Made by a program: the position numbers and the translations under genes. The notes beneath the pieces are model-generated. The model was not told where the DNA came from, made no database searches, and was given only the letters and a program-made list of their open reading frames with translations. From contig CAYGTC010000007.1 of assembly GCA_964352735.1 (NCBI GenBank), positions 55,587 to 119,586 on the forward strand: a stretch of DNA of 64,000 nucleotides, in the 5' to 3' direction. The stretch's first letter is position 1. Each line of letters begins with the position of its first letter. This DNA is from NORP309 sp964352735 (GTDB lineage: Bacteria > Pseudomonadota > Gammaproteobacteria > Xanthomonadales > Marinicellaceae). This document shows, in pieces, positions 37,615 through 46,431 of the stretch.

Positions 37615-39810
37615 CTACTTTAGATGTTTAATAAAATATTCACTGATGGTTTTCCACACATGTATTTGTGATTTTCGACCACTGATACCATGTTTAGCTC
37701 CGGGATAGATCATCGAGTCGAACATTATGCCTTGATCCTGTAATACCTTAAATAATTTAGTTGAATTGGTGAATAACACATTATCATCAGCCATACCATG
37801 AATCACCATCAATGGGCTCTTGATATTTTTGACATCATCAAAAACCGAAGTTGAATCATAACCAGATTCATTCAGTTGAGGTGTTGACATGTATCGTTCG
37901 GTGTAGAAAGTATCATACAACCTGAAATCTGTCACAGGAGCAACCGAAACACCAATGGCAAATTGGCCAGATTGATCGGCATGTGTCAGTGCTTTTAATG
38001 TCATAAAACCACCATATGACCAACCGAAAATTCCAATTTTATTGCCGTCAACATAAGGCAAAGATTTTAAATACTTGACGCCCACCAATTGGTCATCAAC
38101 TTCCACACTGCCCATGTGTTTGTAGATTCCAGACTCAAATTTAACCCCTCTTCTGGCACTGCCACGATTATCAAGTGAGAACACAATAAAGCCTTGTTGT
38201 GCCATGTATTGTTCAATTAAACGGCTCCAAGCATTATTGACCACTTGTGCATGCGGTCCACCATAGGTGTAGAGAAAAACAGGGTATTTTTTTTGCTCAT
38301 CAAAATTTTTAGGCAATAATACGCGATAATGCAGATCTTGACCATCTTCCGATTTTAACCGACCAAAGCGTGTTTTTTGATGGGATGCCATATATGGATG
38401 ATAAGGATGATCGCTGTTAACTTCATTATCATTCAAAATGGTTAATAATTGACCCTCAACGCTGTATAAATAAGTTGAAGTCGGGTGATCTCGATCAGAC
38501 CAGTTGTCAATAAAAAACCGTGCCGTTTTATCAATATTGATATCGTGCCAGCCAGGTTTTTTGGTAACTTTCTTTAAGGTACTTGGCGATTTGATTGATT
38601 GTACGTATAACTGCTTTTCTGTTACATTATCGGCATTGGCTGTGAAATACACCAGACCTTCATCTTCATTAATACTCTCAACACCATCTACAACCCATTG
38701 GCCAGTGGTCAATTGATTGATCACTTTGCCCTGTTTATCATGGTGGTATAAGTGTTGATAACCATCTCGCTCAGATGCCCAAATAAAGCCTCCATCTTTT
38801 AGAAAATACAGGTCATGATGTAAATTGATCCAGGTTGCGCTTTTTTCAGTTAAAATTTCAGACACCACACCATCTAAAGTAGCAAAGTTAAGCTTCAGTT
38901 GTTGTTGATCTCTGCTCATCAACTGGTAACTGACTTGAGAGCTGTCTGGCAACCATTTTACGCGCGTCAAATAAATATCCTGATTTTCACCAAGGTCAAC
39001 CCATTGATTTTTTTGATCAGAAATTGACATTATTGATAATTTCACCTGTACATTGGGGTCACCGGCATATGGATAACGCTGATCAACAATGGTAATGTCC
39101 TCAGCATTGATTTCATAACGCTGAGTAATTGATACAGGAGATTCATCAACCTGAATATAAGCAATGAATTGTTCATCTGGAGACCACCAATAACCGGTGT
39201 CTCTGTCCATTTCTTCTTGGGCAACAAATTCAGCCATGCCATTTTTAATGGTGTCCTTACCATCAAAAGTCAGTTGTTTGACTTGGTTATTTTTCAAATC
39301 AACCATAAAAATATTATGCTCTCGAATGAACGACACATAATTGCCTTTGGGTGAAAAACGCGCATCGGTATCAAATTCATCTGAATCAGTCAGTTGCTTG
39401 ACTGCTTTTGTTAACAGATGATAAACAAATAAATTGCCATTCAATGGAAACAATAACTGAGCATTATCTGGAGACCATTTATATTCAACAATGCCCTTAA
39501 ATGCAGCTATTCTTTGCCGTTCTCTTCTGGCCTTTTCTTCATCAGAGAGTTGCTCACCACCTGGCATCAAAACTTGTGAGTCAACCAACATTTGTTTAGA
39601 GCCTGAGGCAATGTGGTATTGCCATAAATCATATTGGTCTTTGTCGGTGCTTTTCCCTTGTAAAAAGGTCACCCGTGTCCCATCCGGAGAAAACATGACA
39701 CTTCTCATGGGTACGCCAGACAAACTTGGCGAAGAAAAAATACGTTCAATGGTTAAGTCTTTGGCGAGAGCAGCATTCATAAGCGCGAATATTAAGATTA
39801 AAATTTTCAT
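37615..39810 (-). CDS. Dipeptidyl peptidase IV, S9 family
   Basis: Secreted or periplasmic prolyl-specific aminodipeptidase, 731 residues. A short signal peptide (about residues 1-16, ending ALA) precedes the DPP IV beta-propeller, which carries the double-Glu motif in AQEEMDRDTGYWWSPDE that anchors the substrate N-terminus. The C-terminal alpha/beta hydrolase domain has S598 in GWSYGG, the Asp region HGMADDNV and the His in GAKHGISG. It removes X-Pro dipeptides, a sign of a peptide-feeding life style. The thioredoxin-fold lipoprotein gene follows after 8 nt. Confidence 0.92.
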   Translation of the reverse strand: MKILILIFALMNAALAKDLTIERIFSSPSLSGVPMRSVMFSPDGTRVTFLQGKSTDKDQYDLWQYHIASGSKQMLVDSQVLMPGGEQLSDEEKARRERQRIAAFKGIVEYKWSPDNAQLLFPLNGNLFVYHLLTKAVKQLTDSDEFDTDARFSPKGNYVSFIREHNIFMVDLKNNQVKQLTFDGKDTIKNGMAEFVAQEEMDRDTGYWWSPDEQFIAYIQVDESPVSITQRYEINAEDITIVDQRYPYAGDPNVQVKLSIMSISDQKNQWVDLGENQDIYLTRVKWLPDSSQVSYQLMSRDQQQLKLNFATLDGVVSEILTEKSATWINLHHDLYFLKDGGFIWASERDGYQHLYHHDKQGKVINQLTTGQWVVDGVESINEDEGLVYFTANADNVTEKQLYVQSIKSPSTLKKVTKKPGWHDINIDKTARFFIDNWSDRDHPTSTYLYSVEGQLLTILNDNEVNSDHPYHPYMASHQKTRFGRLKSEDGQDLHYRVLLPKNFDEQKKYPVFLYTYGGPHAQVVNNAWSRLIEQYMAQQGFIVFSLDNRGSARRGVKFESGIYKHMGSVEVDDQLVGVKYLKSLPYVDGNKIGIFGWSYGGFMTLKALTHADQSGQFAIGVSVAPVTDFRLYDTFYTERYMSTPQLNESGYDSTSVFDDVKNIKSPLMVIHGMADDNVLFTNSTKLFKVLQDQGIMFDSMIYPGAKHGISGRKSQIHVWKTISEYFIKHLK

Positions 39811-39837
39811 GGCGTATATGATAGCAGAAATTAGTCA

Positions 39838-39865
39838 ACAAAAAAGCCCAATGGTTGGGCTTTTT
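39838..39865 (-). terminator. Terminator downstream of the DUF4252 gene
   Basis: AAAAAGCCCAA (39841-39851) and TTGGGCTTTTT (39855-39865) form an 11 bp stem with a 3 nt loop. On the minus strand a T-rich tail follows, ending the 39892-40407 transcript before the DPP IV gene. Confidence 0.8.
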
Positions 39866-39891
39866 CAAGATTGCTGAGCGTACTCTAATGG

Positions 39892-40407
39892 TTACAAACC
39901 AACAATGTCCTCTAAATCAACATCAAAGCGGTCTGAAATTTGAGCCAAATGCGCCAAATCCACCAAGCCTTTTAGGCTAATCACAACCAATTCGTCGCCC
40001 TCTTCCATCACAATGATCATTGCATCCTGCAAAAAATGATCTTTCATTTTTGCTGTAATATAAACCATTTCATCTTCTTCCTTTACCGTAACGATTGGTT
40101 CATATCCTGACGCAGTCAGGTTATCAATCTTATCATTAATTAAACGATTCAGCCGTGGAGTATTCGCTTTTTTATCCAGTTCATAAACAGAGACACGAAC
40201 CATGTCGAGATCCTTCATTATCTTACTGGCGTCTCGGGCCTCACTGTCATCAGCAAATGCCAGCATGGTTTTTATAATTCCAGTACTTAAATTGATATTT
40301 ACTTCTGGGCCACTGCCAACGGCGCTGGTAATTTCATCGATAAATGAATCGGCACTGGCAATAGAAACCGAAAATGTTAGTAATAGTGTTAAAAATAATT
40401 TTTTCAT
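39892..40407 (-). CDS. DUF4252 secreted protein
   Basis: A 171-residue protein with a signal peptide (MKKLFLTLLLTFSVSIASA). The mature part matches the DUF4252 pattern: KTMLAFADDSEARDASKIMKDLDMVRVSVYEL, then EEDEMVYITAKMKD and a C-terminal VISLKGLVDLAHLAQIS. The role is unknown; family members often lie beside ECF sigma factors, but none is seen here. A good GAGG Shine-Dalgarno precedes the ATG. A copy of the recurrent near-palindrome is about 225 nt upstream. Confidence 0.75.
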   Translation of the reverse strand: MKKLFLTLLLTFSVSIASADSFIDEITSAVGSGPEVNINLSTGIIKTMLAFADDSEARDASKIMKDLDMVRVSVYELDKKANTPRLNRLINDKIDNLTASGYEPIVTVKEEDEMVYITAKMKDHFLQDAMIIVMEEGDELVVISLKGLVDLAHLAQISDRFDVDLEDIVGL

Positions 40408-40631
40408 GATTTTCCTCGTTTGTCATATGTACCCAGTTAACGAAGAAAGTGTATTTTTGTTACGATATTGTGAAAATTATTTTGTTATTCATCAAATATT
40501 CAGGATCAACAGTACTTTTGACATAATTTTAGTGCTTATTAATCAGGTATCAGTTTAGATTGGATGGGGGTTCTTATTAACCTTGCGGAATAATAGTAAG
40601 TAGTTATTAACCCGAAATATTTCATCAAAAC

Positions 40632-40651
40632 GATAAAAAATTGATTTTATC
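40632..40651 (-). repeat. Recurrent near-palindrome, copy B
   Basis: GATAAAAAATTGATTTTATC, the best dyad of the set: without the extra AA on one arm it would be nearly a perfect palindrome (GATAAAA versus TTTTATC). The flanks ATATTTCAT and CCATGAAAAACA match copy A closely. It lies upstream of the DUF4252 gene. Confidence 0.55.
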
Positions 40652-40732
40652 CATGAAAAACAAGGGGTTAAACGATTTTTGTAAAAGTGCATTTTGTACC
40701 TGAATGGTTTAATGATGAAATATTCGAGCTAA

Positions 40733-40769
40733 AGTATAAGGGCATCAGAAATACCAAAGCCCTTATACT
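40733..40769 (-). terminator. Hairpin 3' of bcp
   Basis: AGTATAAGGGC (40733-40743) and GCCCTTATACT (40759-40769) form a perfect 11 bp stem with a 15 nt loop, 23 nt after the bcp stop on the minus strand. Only a short T run follows, so it is a weak or Rho-assisted terminator, or an RNA-protecting hairpin. Confidence 0.5.
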
Positions 40770-40791
40770 CCTGATAAAATGCTCAGTAAAT

Positions 40792-41256
40792 TTATGATAA
40801 ACCCTCAATATATTCATAAACGGCTTGCGCATGTCCTTTAACTTTGACATTCCTCCATTCTTTAATCAGCTGGCCTTCGGCGTCAATCACAAAAGTTGAT
40901 CGCACTATGCCCATGTAAGTTTTGCCAAAATTCTTTTTTTCCTGGATCACGCCAAAGTGTTGACAGACCTCTTCTTCTGTATCTGCAATCAAATCAAAAC
41001 TGAAATCGTATTTGGCTTTGAAATTTTCTTGACGTTTTAAGCTGTCTGCTGAAGCGCCCAAAATATTGGCATTCTTATTTGAAAATTGCGGGAAAAGTTC
41101 TGTAAAATCACAACTTTCTGTCGTACAACCAGGAGTGCTGGCTTTAGGGTAAAAGTATAAAACCAGATACTTTCCTTGGTAATCAGAAAGTTTTACCGAT
41201 TTATTACCAGTCAGTAAAATATCAAAATCTTTAATTTTTTCGTTAATCTTAACCAT
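40792..41256 (-). CDS. bcp: Peroxiredoxin Bcp (thiol peroxidase)
   Basis: AhpC/TSA-fold peroxiredoxin of the Bcp/PrxQ group, 154 residues, cytoplasmic. The peroxidatic C44 lies in STPGCTTESC and the resolving C49 five residues later, the classic PrxQ spacing. LVLYFYPKA and VRSTFVIDAEGQL are also conserved. It is divergent from dapA across 50 nt, the common bcp-dapA arrangement. Confidence 0.93.
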   Translation of the reverse strand: MVKINEKIKDFDILLTGNKSVKLSDYQGKYLVLYFYPKASTPGCTTESCDFTELFPQFSNKNANILGASADSLKRQENFKAKYDFSFDLIADTEEEVCQHFGVIQEKKNFGKTYMGIVRSTFVIDAEGQLIKEWRNVKVKGHAQAVYEYIEGLS

Positions 41257-41306
41257 TTGTTAAACCTTTTTGGATAAAATAGGCAAGTTAAACTATTTTG
41301 AGAAAA

Positions 41307-42215
41307 ATGTCCAACTTAACTGGAAAAGAATTATATGGCAGTATGACTGCTCTGGTAACACCGATGTCAAACGATGGCCTGATCAATTTTGATCAATGGC
41401 GAAGATTGGTCATGCATCAAATTAATGCGGGGACTCAAGCCATCATTGTTGCTGGCACAACAGGAGAGTCAGCTTTAATCGATCATAGGGAGTTTTCGCA
41501 ATTGCTGAGAATCGCTGTCGACTGTTGCCAAAACAGTAAAACTGCTGTCATTGCCCAAACAGGCACCATTGCAACAGACACGGTTATTACATACAACGAA
41601 ACAGCAAAAAAGTTGGGTGCTCAAGCTGTTTTAGTGGTGACCCCTTATTATATTCGTACCACTCAACAAGGTATGCTTCAACACTTCAAGAAAATTGCGG
41701 ATGCCAGTGAATTGCCCTTAATATTGTATAATGTTCCAAGTCGCACACATAATGACCTCTTACCAGAAACCACTGCTAAGCTGGCCAGTCATGACAACAT
41801 CATTGGCATAAAAGAGGCATCACCTGAAAAAAACAGAATAAAAACATTGTGTGCAATGATACATGATGACTTTGCCATTTTATCAGGCAATGATGATACA
41901 TTTCAAAGATCGATGCAAGAAGGGGCCTGTGGAGTAATCAGTGTTGCCAGCAATGTTCGCCCCATTGCCATCGCTGAAATTTGTCGACTGATGAAGCAAG
42001 GTGATATCAATACCGCAAAAAAACGTGATACTGAGCTGATTCCACTGTATAACATGTTATCATACCAGCCCAATCCCATACCCGTGAAATATTTACTGCA
42101 TCAAGCCAAGGTCATTGACGATGGTATCAGGTCACCATTGGTATGGATGAACCAGAAGATGACAGATGATGACAAAGAGACTGATAACATAATTAAAGAA
42201 TATTCAAAACTATGA
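41307..42215 (+). CDS. dapA: 4-hydroxy-tetrahydrodipicolinate synthase
   Basis: First enzyme of the lysine/DAP branch, feeding both lysine synthesis and the meso-DAP used by MurE. It has 302 residues from ATG 41307; an in-frame TTG lies 9 nt upstream. The Schiff-base Lys is K169 in GIKEAS, the catalytic Tyr Y141 in YNVPSRT, and the N-terminus GSMTALVTPM and VAGTTGESA are typical. bamC overlaps by 4 nt. Confidence 0.95.
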   Translation: MSNLTGKELYGSMTALVTPMSNDGLINFDQWRRLVMHQINAGTQAIIVAGTTGESALIDHREFSQLLRIAVDCCQNSKTAVIAQTGTIATDTVITYNETAKKLGAQAVLVVTPYYIRTTQQGMLQHFKKIADASELPLILYNVPSRTHNDLLPETTAKLASHDNIIGIKEASPEKNRIKTLCAMIHDDFAILSGNDDTFQRSMQEGACGVISVASNVRPIAIAEICRLMKQGDINTAKKRDTELIPLYNMLSYQPNPIPVKYLLHQAKVIDDGIRSPLVWMNQKMTDDDKETDNIIKEYSKL

Positions 42216-42820
42216 AAAAATATATTTTACTTATCGCAGCATTGGTGCTGATTAATGGATGTAGATACATCAATACCAAAGAAAAATACATAGGCGCACA
42301 AGAATCTCAATCACTGACTATACCTCAAGGTATTGATACTCCTAATGCATCCTCAACACTTGAAGTGCCCAAAGTCAATTCAGCACAAGAGACCAGCAAT
42401 ACTCGCTCAAAACCTCCTGAAATGCCTTTTAGGACACGACAGTCAGAAAGTGGAGGTTTAAAAATAGTCAATGAAAATGGATACCCAGTATTGACTGTTA
42501 AGACCGAAAAAACTTTTATTTGGGAAGCCATGAACAACTTGGAGATTGAAAACTGGAGTCAAGAAACCACAGATGAAACAAGCTGTCTAATTACATTAAA
42601 ATATGTTGATAAAGCAGCACAAGATCGAAAAAAATCTAACTTTATCAAAAAGATATTCACCAGAGACAAGCTATATTCTGATTACTCTGGTTTGTATGAT
42701 TTGAGTTGTTCAGAAGACAATAACTTTATCAATGTCAAATTTGCCAAGCATGATGGCAGCATAGCAAAGACGTTTATTGCTGATAATGTTATGAATAAAT
42801 TGTATGAACAATTTGAATAA
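42212..42820 (+). CDS. bamC: Outer-membrane assembly lipoprotein BamC
   Basis: Lipoprotein of the BAM beta-barrel assembly complex. The 202-residue product has a signal peptide ending in LINGC, then the unstructured BamC N-terminal segment (KYIGAQESQSLTIPQGID), which binds BamD, and a helix-grip domain. It is shorter than E. coli BamC and appears to have only one helix-grip domain (about residues 85-200). The dapA-bamC overlap, as in enterobacteria, supports the call. Confidence 0.8.
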   Translation: MKKYILLIAALVLINGCRYINTKEKYIGAQESQSLTIPQGIDTPNASSTLEVPKVNSAQETSNTRSKPPEMPFRTRQSESGGLKIVNENGYPVLTVKTEKTFIWEAMNNLEIENWSQETTDETSCLITLKYVDKAAQDRKKSNFIKKIFTRDKLYSDYSGLYDLSCSEDNNFINVKFAKHDGSIAKTFIADNVMNKLYEQFE

Positions 42821-42864
42821 CCAGAAAACATCAGCAACGCTTAAGTACAGCTAAAAACACATCA

Positions 42865-44076
42865 ATGTACGAGCGCTACCTTGATGTATTAAAAAAACAC
42901 TATCCTGTTAATAAGTTAGCGCCAATGCTTGCTATTCTTATAGCACTTTCGCCTTTTTCTATTGACACTTATTTACCGGCCATACCTGCTATGGCTGGTT
43001 ATTTTGCTACTGATATACATTTAATAGAGCTTTCATTATCAATATATTTACTCGGTTACGCCATCGGTCAAATCGTTGGTGGCCCGATATCAGATAATTA
43101 TGGAAGAAGAAGAATTGGCGTCATTGGACTTAGTGTTTTCTTTTTTTCCAGTATTGCCATCATTTACGCCCAGACTGTAGAACAATTATTACTTTTCAGG
43201 TTTATTCAAGCATTTGGAGGAGGTTTTGGCCTGGTCATTGGCATAGCCATCATCAGAGACTTGTATGAAGGCAAAGATGCAGCCAAAGTTTTTACATTGG
43301 TGGGTTTCATCATGATGATTGCTCCATTAATAGCGCCAACAATTGGTGCTGTATTACTGCATTATTTCAATTGGCAATCTATATTTGTGTTATTGGCTAT
43401 TTATGCCTTAATTCAAATTACTGTAGTGATACTGTTTATTCCTGAAACAATAAAGTTAAGAAAAATTAATGGATTTGTACATTTAAGTTTTTCTCAAGTA
43501 TTAAGCAATTATAAATCCATCATCATAAATCGATCGGCTTTGCCATTTTTATTGTGTACTGGATTTGTTGCAGCAACCATGTTTTCATATTTAACTGAAG
43601 TTTCATTTGTTTACATTGAGTACTTTGGGATCAGCGAGCAATTGTTTGCGTGGTTTTTTGGCTTGAACATCATCAGTATGATGTTTTTTAATCGCATCAA
43701 TCGATATTTACTCGACCTTTGGCAACCAACAAAAATTCTCAAACTTGGTCTAATTCTTCAACTTGCCGCGACCATTTTATTATTAATCAGTGCAGTTTTG
43801 GTATTAGAAAACATGACTTTCACAGTCTTAATGATGATGCTTATTATTGGTGCATTTGGTTTGATTGCACCCAACAACATGTCTTGTTATATGGAATATT
43901 TTCCAAAAACAAGCGGTACAGCCAATGCCATCCTCGGTTCATCACAATTCATTTTTGGTGCCATCATCAGCCTCATCATATCAAAATTACACAATGGCAC
44001 AGTATTGCCCATGTTTGGTATGATGTTATTGACGTCTATATGTGCATTCTTGAGTTTTAACATGAGGAAATTGTGA
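42865..44076 (+). CDS. Bcr/CflA-family MFS drug exporter
   Basis: Twelve-helix MFS transporter of 403 residues. SPFSIDTYLPAIPAMA is the Bcr/CflA family motif in the first helix. GGPISDNYGRRRIG is the MFS loop 2-3 motif, and IAIIRDLYEG follows helix 5. Likely a proton-driven efflux pump; the substrate cannot be told. It lies 44 nt after bamC and may have its own promoter. Confidence 0.87.
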   Translation: MYERYLDVLKKHYPVNKLAPMLAILIALSPFSIDTYLPAIPAMAGYFATDIHLIELSLSIYLLGYAIGQIVGGPISDNYGRRRIGVIGLSVFFFSSIAIIYAQTVEQLLLFRFIQAFGGGFGLVIGIAIIRDLYEGKDAAKVFTLVGFIMMIAPLIAPTIGAVLLHYFNWQSIFVLLAIYALIQITVVILFIPETIKLRKINGFVHLSFSQVLSNYKSIIINRSALPFLLCTGFVAATMFSYLTEVSFVYIEYFGISEQLFAWFFGLNIISMMFFNRINRYLLDLWQPTKILKLGLILQLAATILLLISAVLVLENMTFTVLMMMLIIGAFGLIAPNNMSCYMEYFPKTSGTANAILGSSQFIFGAIISLIISKLHNGTVLPMFGMMLLTSICAFLSFNMRKL

Positions 44077-44102
44077 TATTTACCACAGTTATGAAACTTT
44101 CT

Positions 44103-44131
44103 TTCAAACATTTGTTCTATTTCATTATAAT
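44103..44131 (+). promoter_or_regulatory. Candidate promoter in the 293 bp region before tolB
   Basis: TTCAAA (44103-44108), a 17 bp spacer and a perfect TATAAT (44126-44131). It would give a leader of about 230 nt before the tolB ATG. Nothing else recognisable lies between 44077 and 44369 apart from a C-run, CCCCCC, at 44289-44294. Confidence 0.4.
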
Positions 44132-44369
44132 GAAGTCTCATAATATCTGCTCAAAATCAATCAATGAGTTGATTAATTATCAGAGAACATTATTTGATTC
44201 GTGAAAAAAGATAAAGAAAAATCCATATAACTATAGTGACACGTAAAAATGATTATATTTACCAATAATTGGCACTTAAACAAAGTTACCCCCCACTCTA
44301 TTTTGGATTGTCCGTATGTTTTTTCAAACCAAACATCAAAAACTCTATCACTTAACATCAAAGGTTAGC

Positions 44370-45650
44370 ATGAAGAAAAAATTCATTTTATTGTTTACAT
44401 TGTGTATTCACTCATTATTAATGGCTGAAGTTGAATTCAGAATCACTGACAGTAATGCAAGTGCCATACCCATTGCCATTTTGCCATTTATCAACAACAC
44501 CCAGTCAACACTTATTGACAAAGTTATTGCTGATGACTTAGCCCTATCGGGGCAATTTAGACCCTTGTCTAAAGAACAGCTAATTGAGCGACCTCAATTT
44601 GCCAATCAAATCAAGTATGAAACATGGAAAGCCTTAAAGGCAAATTACCTAACCATTGGTTCAATTAAAGCATCCGGCCCTGGGCGGTATGAACTTTATA
44701 TTAAACTTTTTTCAATTGCTGAAAAGAAACAATTATTGTCTTTGACTTTACCTGTGCTTGAAGGTGATTTGCGTTCAGGTGCTCATTACATGGCCGATAA
44801 AATTTATGAAGAAATCACAGGCATCAAAGGCATTTTTTCAACAAAAATTGCATACGTAACAGCTACCAAGAATTTAGATGAAATCGAATACCAATTATTG
44901 GTAGCTGATTCAGATGGCAAAAATGCACAAGCATTGGTAACGTCTCAACAACCTCTGCTGTCACCTAAATGGTCACCCAGAGGAGATAAAATAGTTTATG
45001 TATCTTTTGAAAAAGGCAATTCAGCCATCTATGTTCAAAACCTATCAACTGGAGCAAGAGAATTGATGAGCAGTTATAAGGGCATTAACAGCGGTCCATC
45101 ATTTTCTCCTAATGGTACTAAATTGGCATTAACGCTTTCAAAATCTGGTAATCCAGAGATTTACGTGATGGATATTTACAGCAAGGCCTTAACTCAAATC
45201 ACCAACAGTTGGGCCATTGATACTGGGGCCAGCTGGTCACCAGATGGGAAAAGATTGATTTTCACATCTGACAGAGGCGGAAAACCCAATTTATATGAAG
45301 TAGAAATTGACACGCTTCAACCAAAAAGAATTACTTTTGAAGGCGATTATAATGCTGGTGGCAACTATTCTCCCAATGGAGAATACATTTCATATGTCCA
45401 AGGCAATAAAAATGATTACAGAATTGCTTTAAGGCACAATAAATCTGAAACCAGCCAACAAATCAGTAATGGCCCCTTGGATGAAACGCCAACTTTTGCA
45501 CCCAATAACAACATGATTCTTTATGCTACTAAAAATAAAAAAGGTCAAGGCATACTGATATCATCCAGCTTGGATGGAGCCACCAAGAACCAACTCATCG
45601 TATCAAATGGACACATCAGAGAACCTGCTTGGTCTCCTGTAATCAATTAG
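44370..45650 (+). CDS. tolB: Tol-Pal system protein TolB
   Basis: Periplasmic beta-propeller protein that links Pal and TolA. The ATG at 44370 is chosen over 44316 because it starts a signal peptide (MKKKFILLFTLCIHSLLMA) and has AAGG 8 nt upstream. The product is 426 residues: an N-terminal domain with IPIAILPFINN and a six-blade propeller with repeated W/FSPxG blades (PKWSPRGDKIVYVS, PSFSPNGTKLALT, ASWSPDGKRLIFTSD). tolQRA and pal are not adjacent, unlike the usual operon. The next gene is a YgjP-type peptidase. Confidence 0.9.
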   Translation: MKKKFILLFTLCIHSLLMAEVEFRITDSNASAIPIAILPFINNTQSTLIDKVIADDLALSGQFRPLSKEQLIERPQFANQIKYETWKALKANYLTIGSIKASGPGRYELYIKLFSIAEKKQLLSLTLPVLEGDLRSGAHYMADKIYEEITGIKGIFSTKIAYVTATKNLDEIEYQLLVADSDGKNAQALVTSQQPLLSPKWSPRGDKIVYVSFEKGNSAIYVQNLSTGARELMSSYKGINSGPSFSPNGTKLALTLSKSGNPEIYVMDIYSKALTQITNSWAIDTGASWSPDGKRLIFTSDRGGKPNLYEVEIDTLQPKRITFEGDYNAGGNYSPNGEYISYVQGNKNDYRIALRHNKSETSQQISNGPLDETPTFAPNNNMILYATKNKKGQGILISSSLDGATKNQLIVSNGHIREPAWSPVIN

Positions 45651-45657
45651 GAAACCA

Positions 45658-46377
45658 TTGACCAAGCACATCAAACGTACCCAGCACACTATATTCATAG
45701 ACCATGATGAAATGGTCTATGAACTGGTTCGATCAAAAAAAAGAAAACGCAGCATTGCACTTAAAATCAGGGAAGACAATGCGATACAAATTAATTGTCC
45801 ATACCACATGCCATTGGATGTGGTTGAATCATTCATTGCCAGCAAAATACATTGGATACAAAAAAACCTCAAAACCCGCTCCGACAGACCTAATACACCA
45901 ACTCTCATGTACATCAATGGAGAGCAACACCTTTTTAAAGGCCAATCATTTGTTTTACAGTTGATGCACGGTCGTACAAATGAAGTCATGTTGAAAGAAG
46001 ATCAACTTTATATTTTTCATCGCCGCGGTGCTGACATCAAAAAGATACTCAGAACATGGTACAGGCAACAAGCACTGAATCAACTTTCAGCAAGAACACG
46101 GACACTGGCTGAGCAGTTTCAATTACCAGTCATAAAAGACATCAAAGTGCGCTACATGAAAGCCAGATGGGGCAGCTGTAGCAGTGATGCAGTCATCACT
46201 TATAACATCCATTTAATAAAAGCACACGATGATTTGATTGACTACGTAATCATGCATGAATTATGCCATTTAATTCACCACAATCACAGCCCTCGATTTT
46301 ATCAACTCCAATCACAAATTAACCCCAATTGGAAAATACATAAACAAAAACTCGATCAACTCTCAATCATGTATTAA
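45658..46377 (+). CDS. YgjP-like M48-type metallopeptidase
   Basis: A 239-residue protein of the SprT/YgjP (DUF45) family. The zinc motif HELCHLIHHNHSPRF and the upstream KARWGSCSS and YNIHLIKA are diagnostic. The start appears to be a TTG at 45658, 7 nt after an AGGA and 7 nt after the tolB stop; the first in-frame ATG (45712) would remove 18 residues. Family proteins are soluble putative peptidases with unknown substrates. Confidence 0.85.
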   Translation: MTKHIKRTQHTIFIDHDEMVYELVRSKKRKRSIALKIREDNAIQINCPYHMPLDVVESFIASKIHWIQKNLKTRSDRPNTPTLMYINGEQHLFKGQSFVLQLMHGRTNEVMLKEDQLYIFHRRGADIKKILRTWYRQQALNQLSARTRTLAEQFQLPVIKDIKVRYMKARWGSCSSDAVITYNIHLIKAHDDLIDYVIMHELCHLIHHNHSPRFYQLQSQINPNWKIHKQKLDQLSIMY

Positions 46378-46431
46378 TTGGATTTAACATTAGGACCTTA
46401 TTCAGATCAGCGCAGCCGCATGATTGCACTT

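Larger units (their letters stand above)
40408..40791. other. 384 bp intergenic region, no gene
   Basis: It lies between the DUF4252 start and the bcp stop, both on the minus strand. It holds copy B of the recurrent near-palindrome (40632-40651) and a hairpin at 40733-40769. No coding potential was seen; it is very AT-rich around 40440-40620. Confidence 0.6.
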
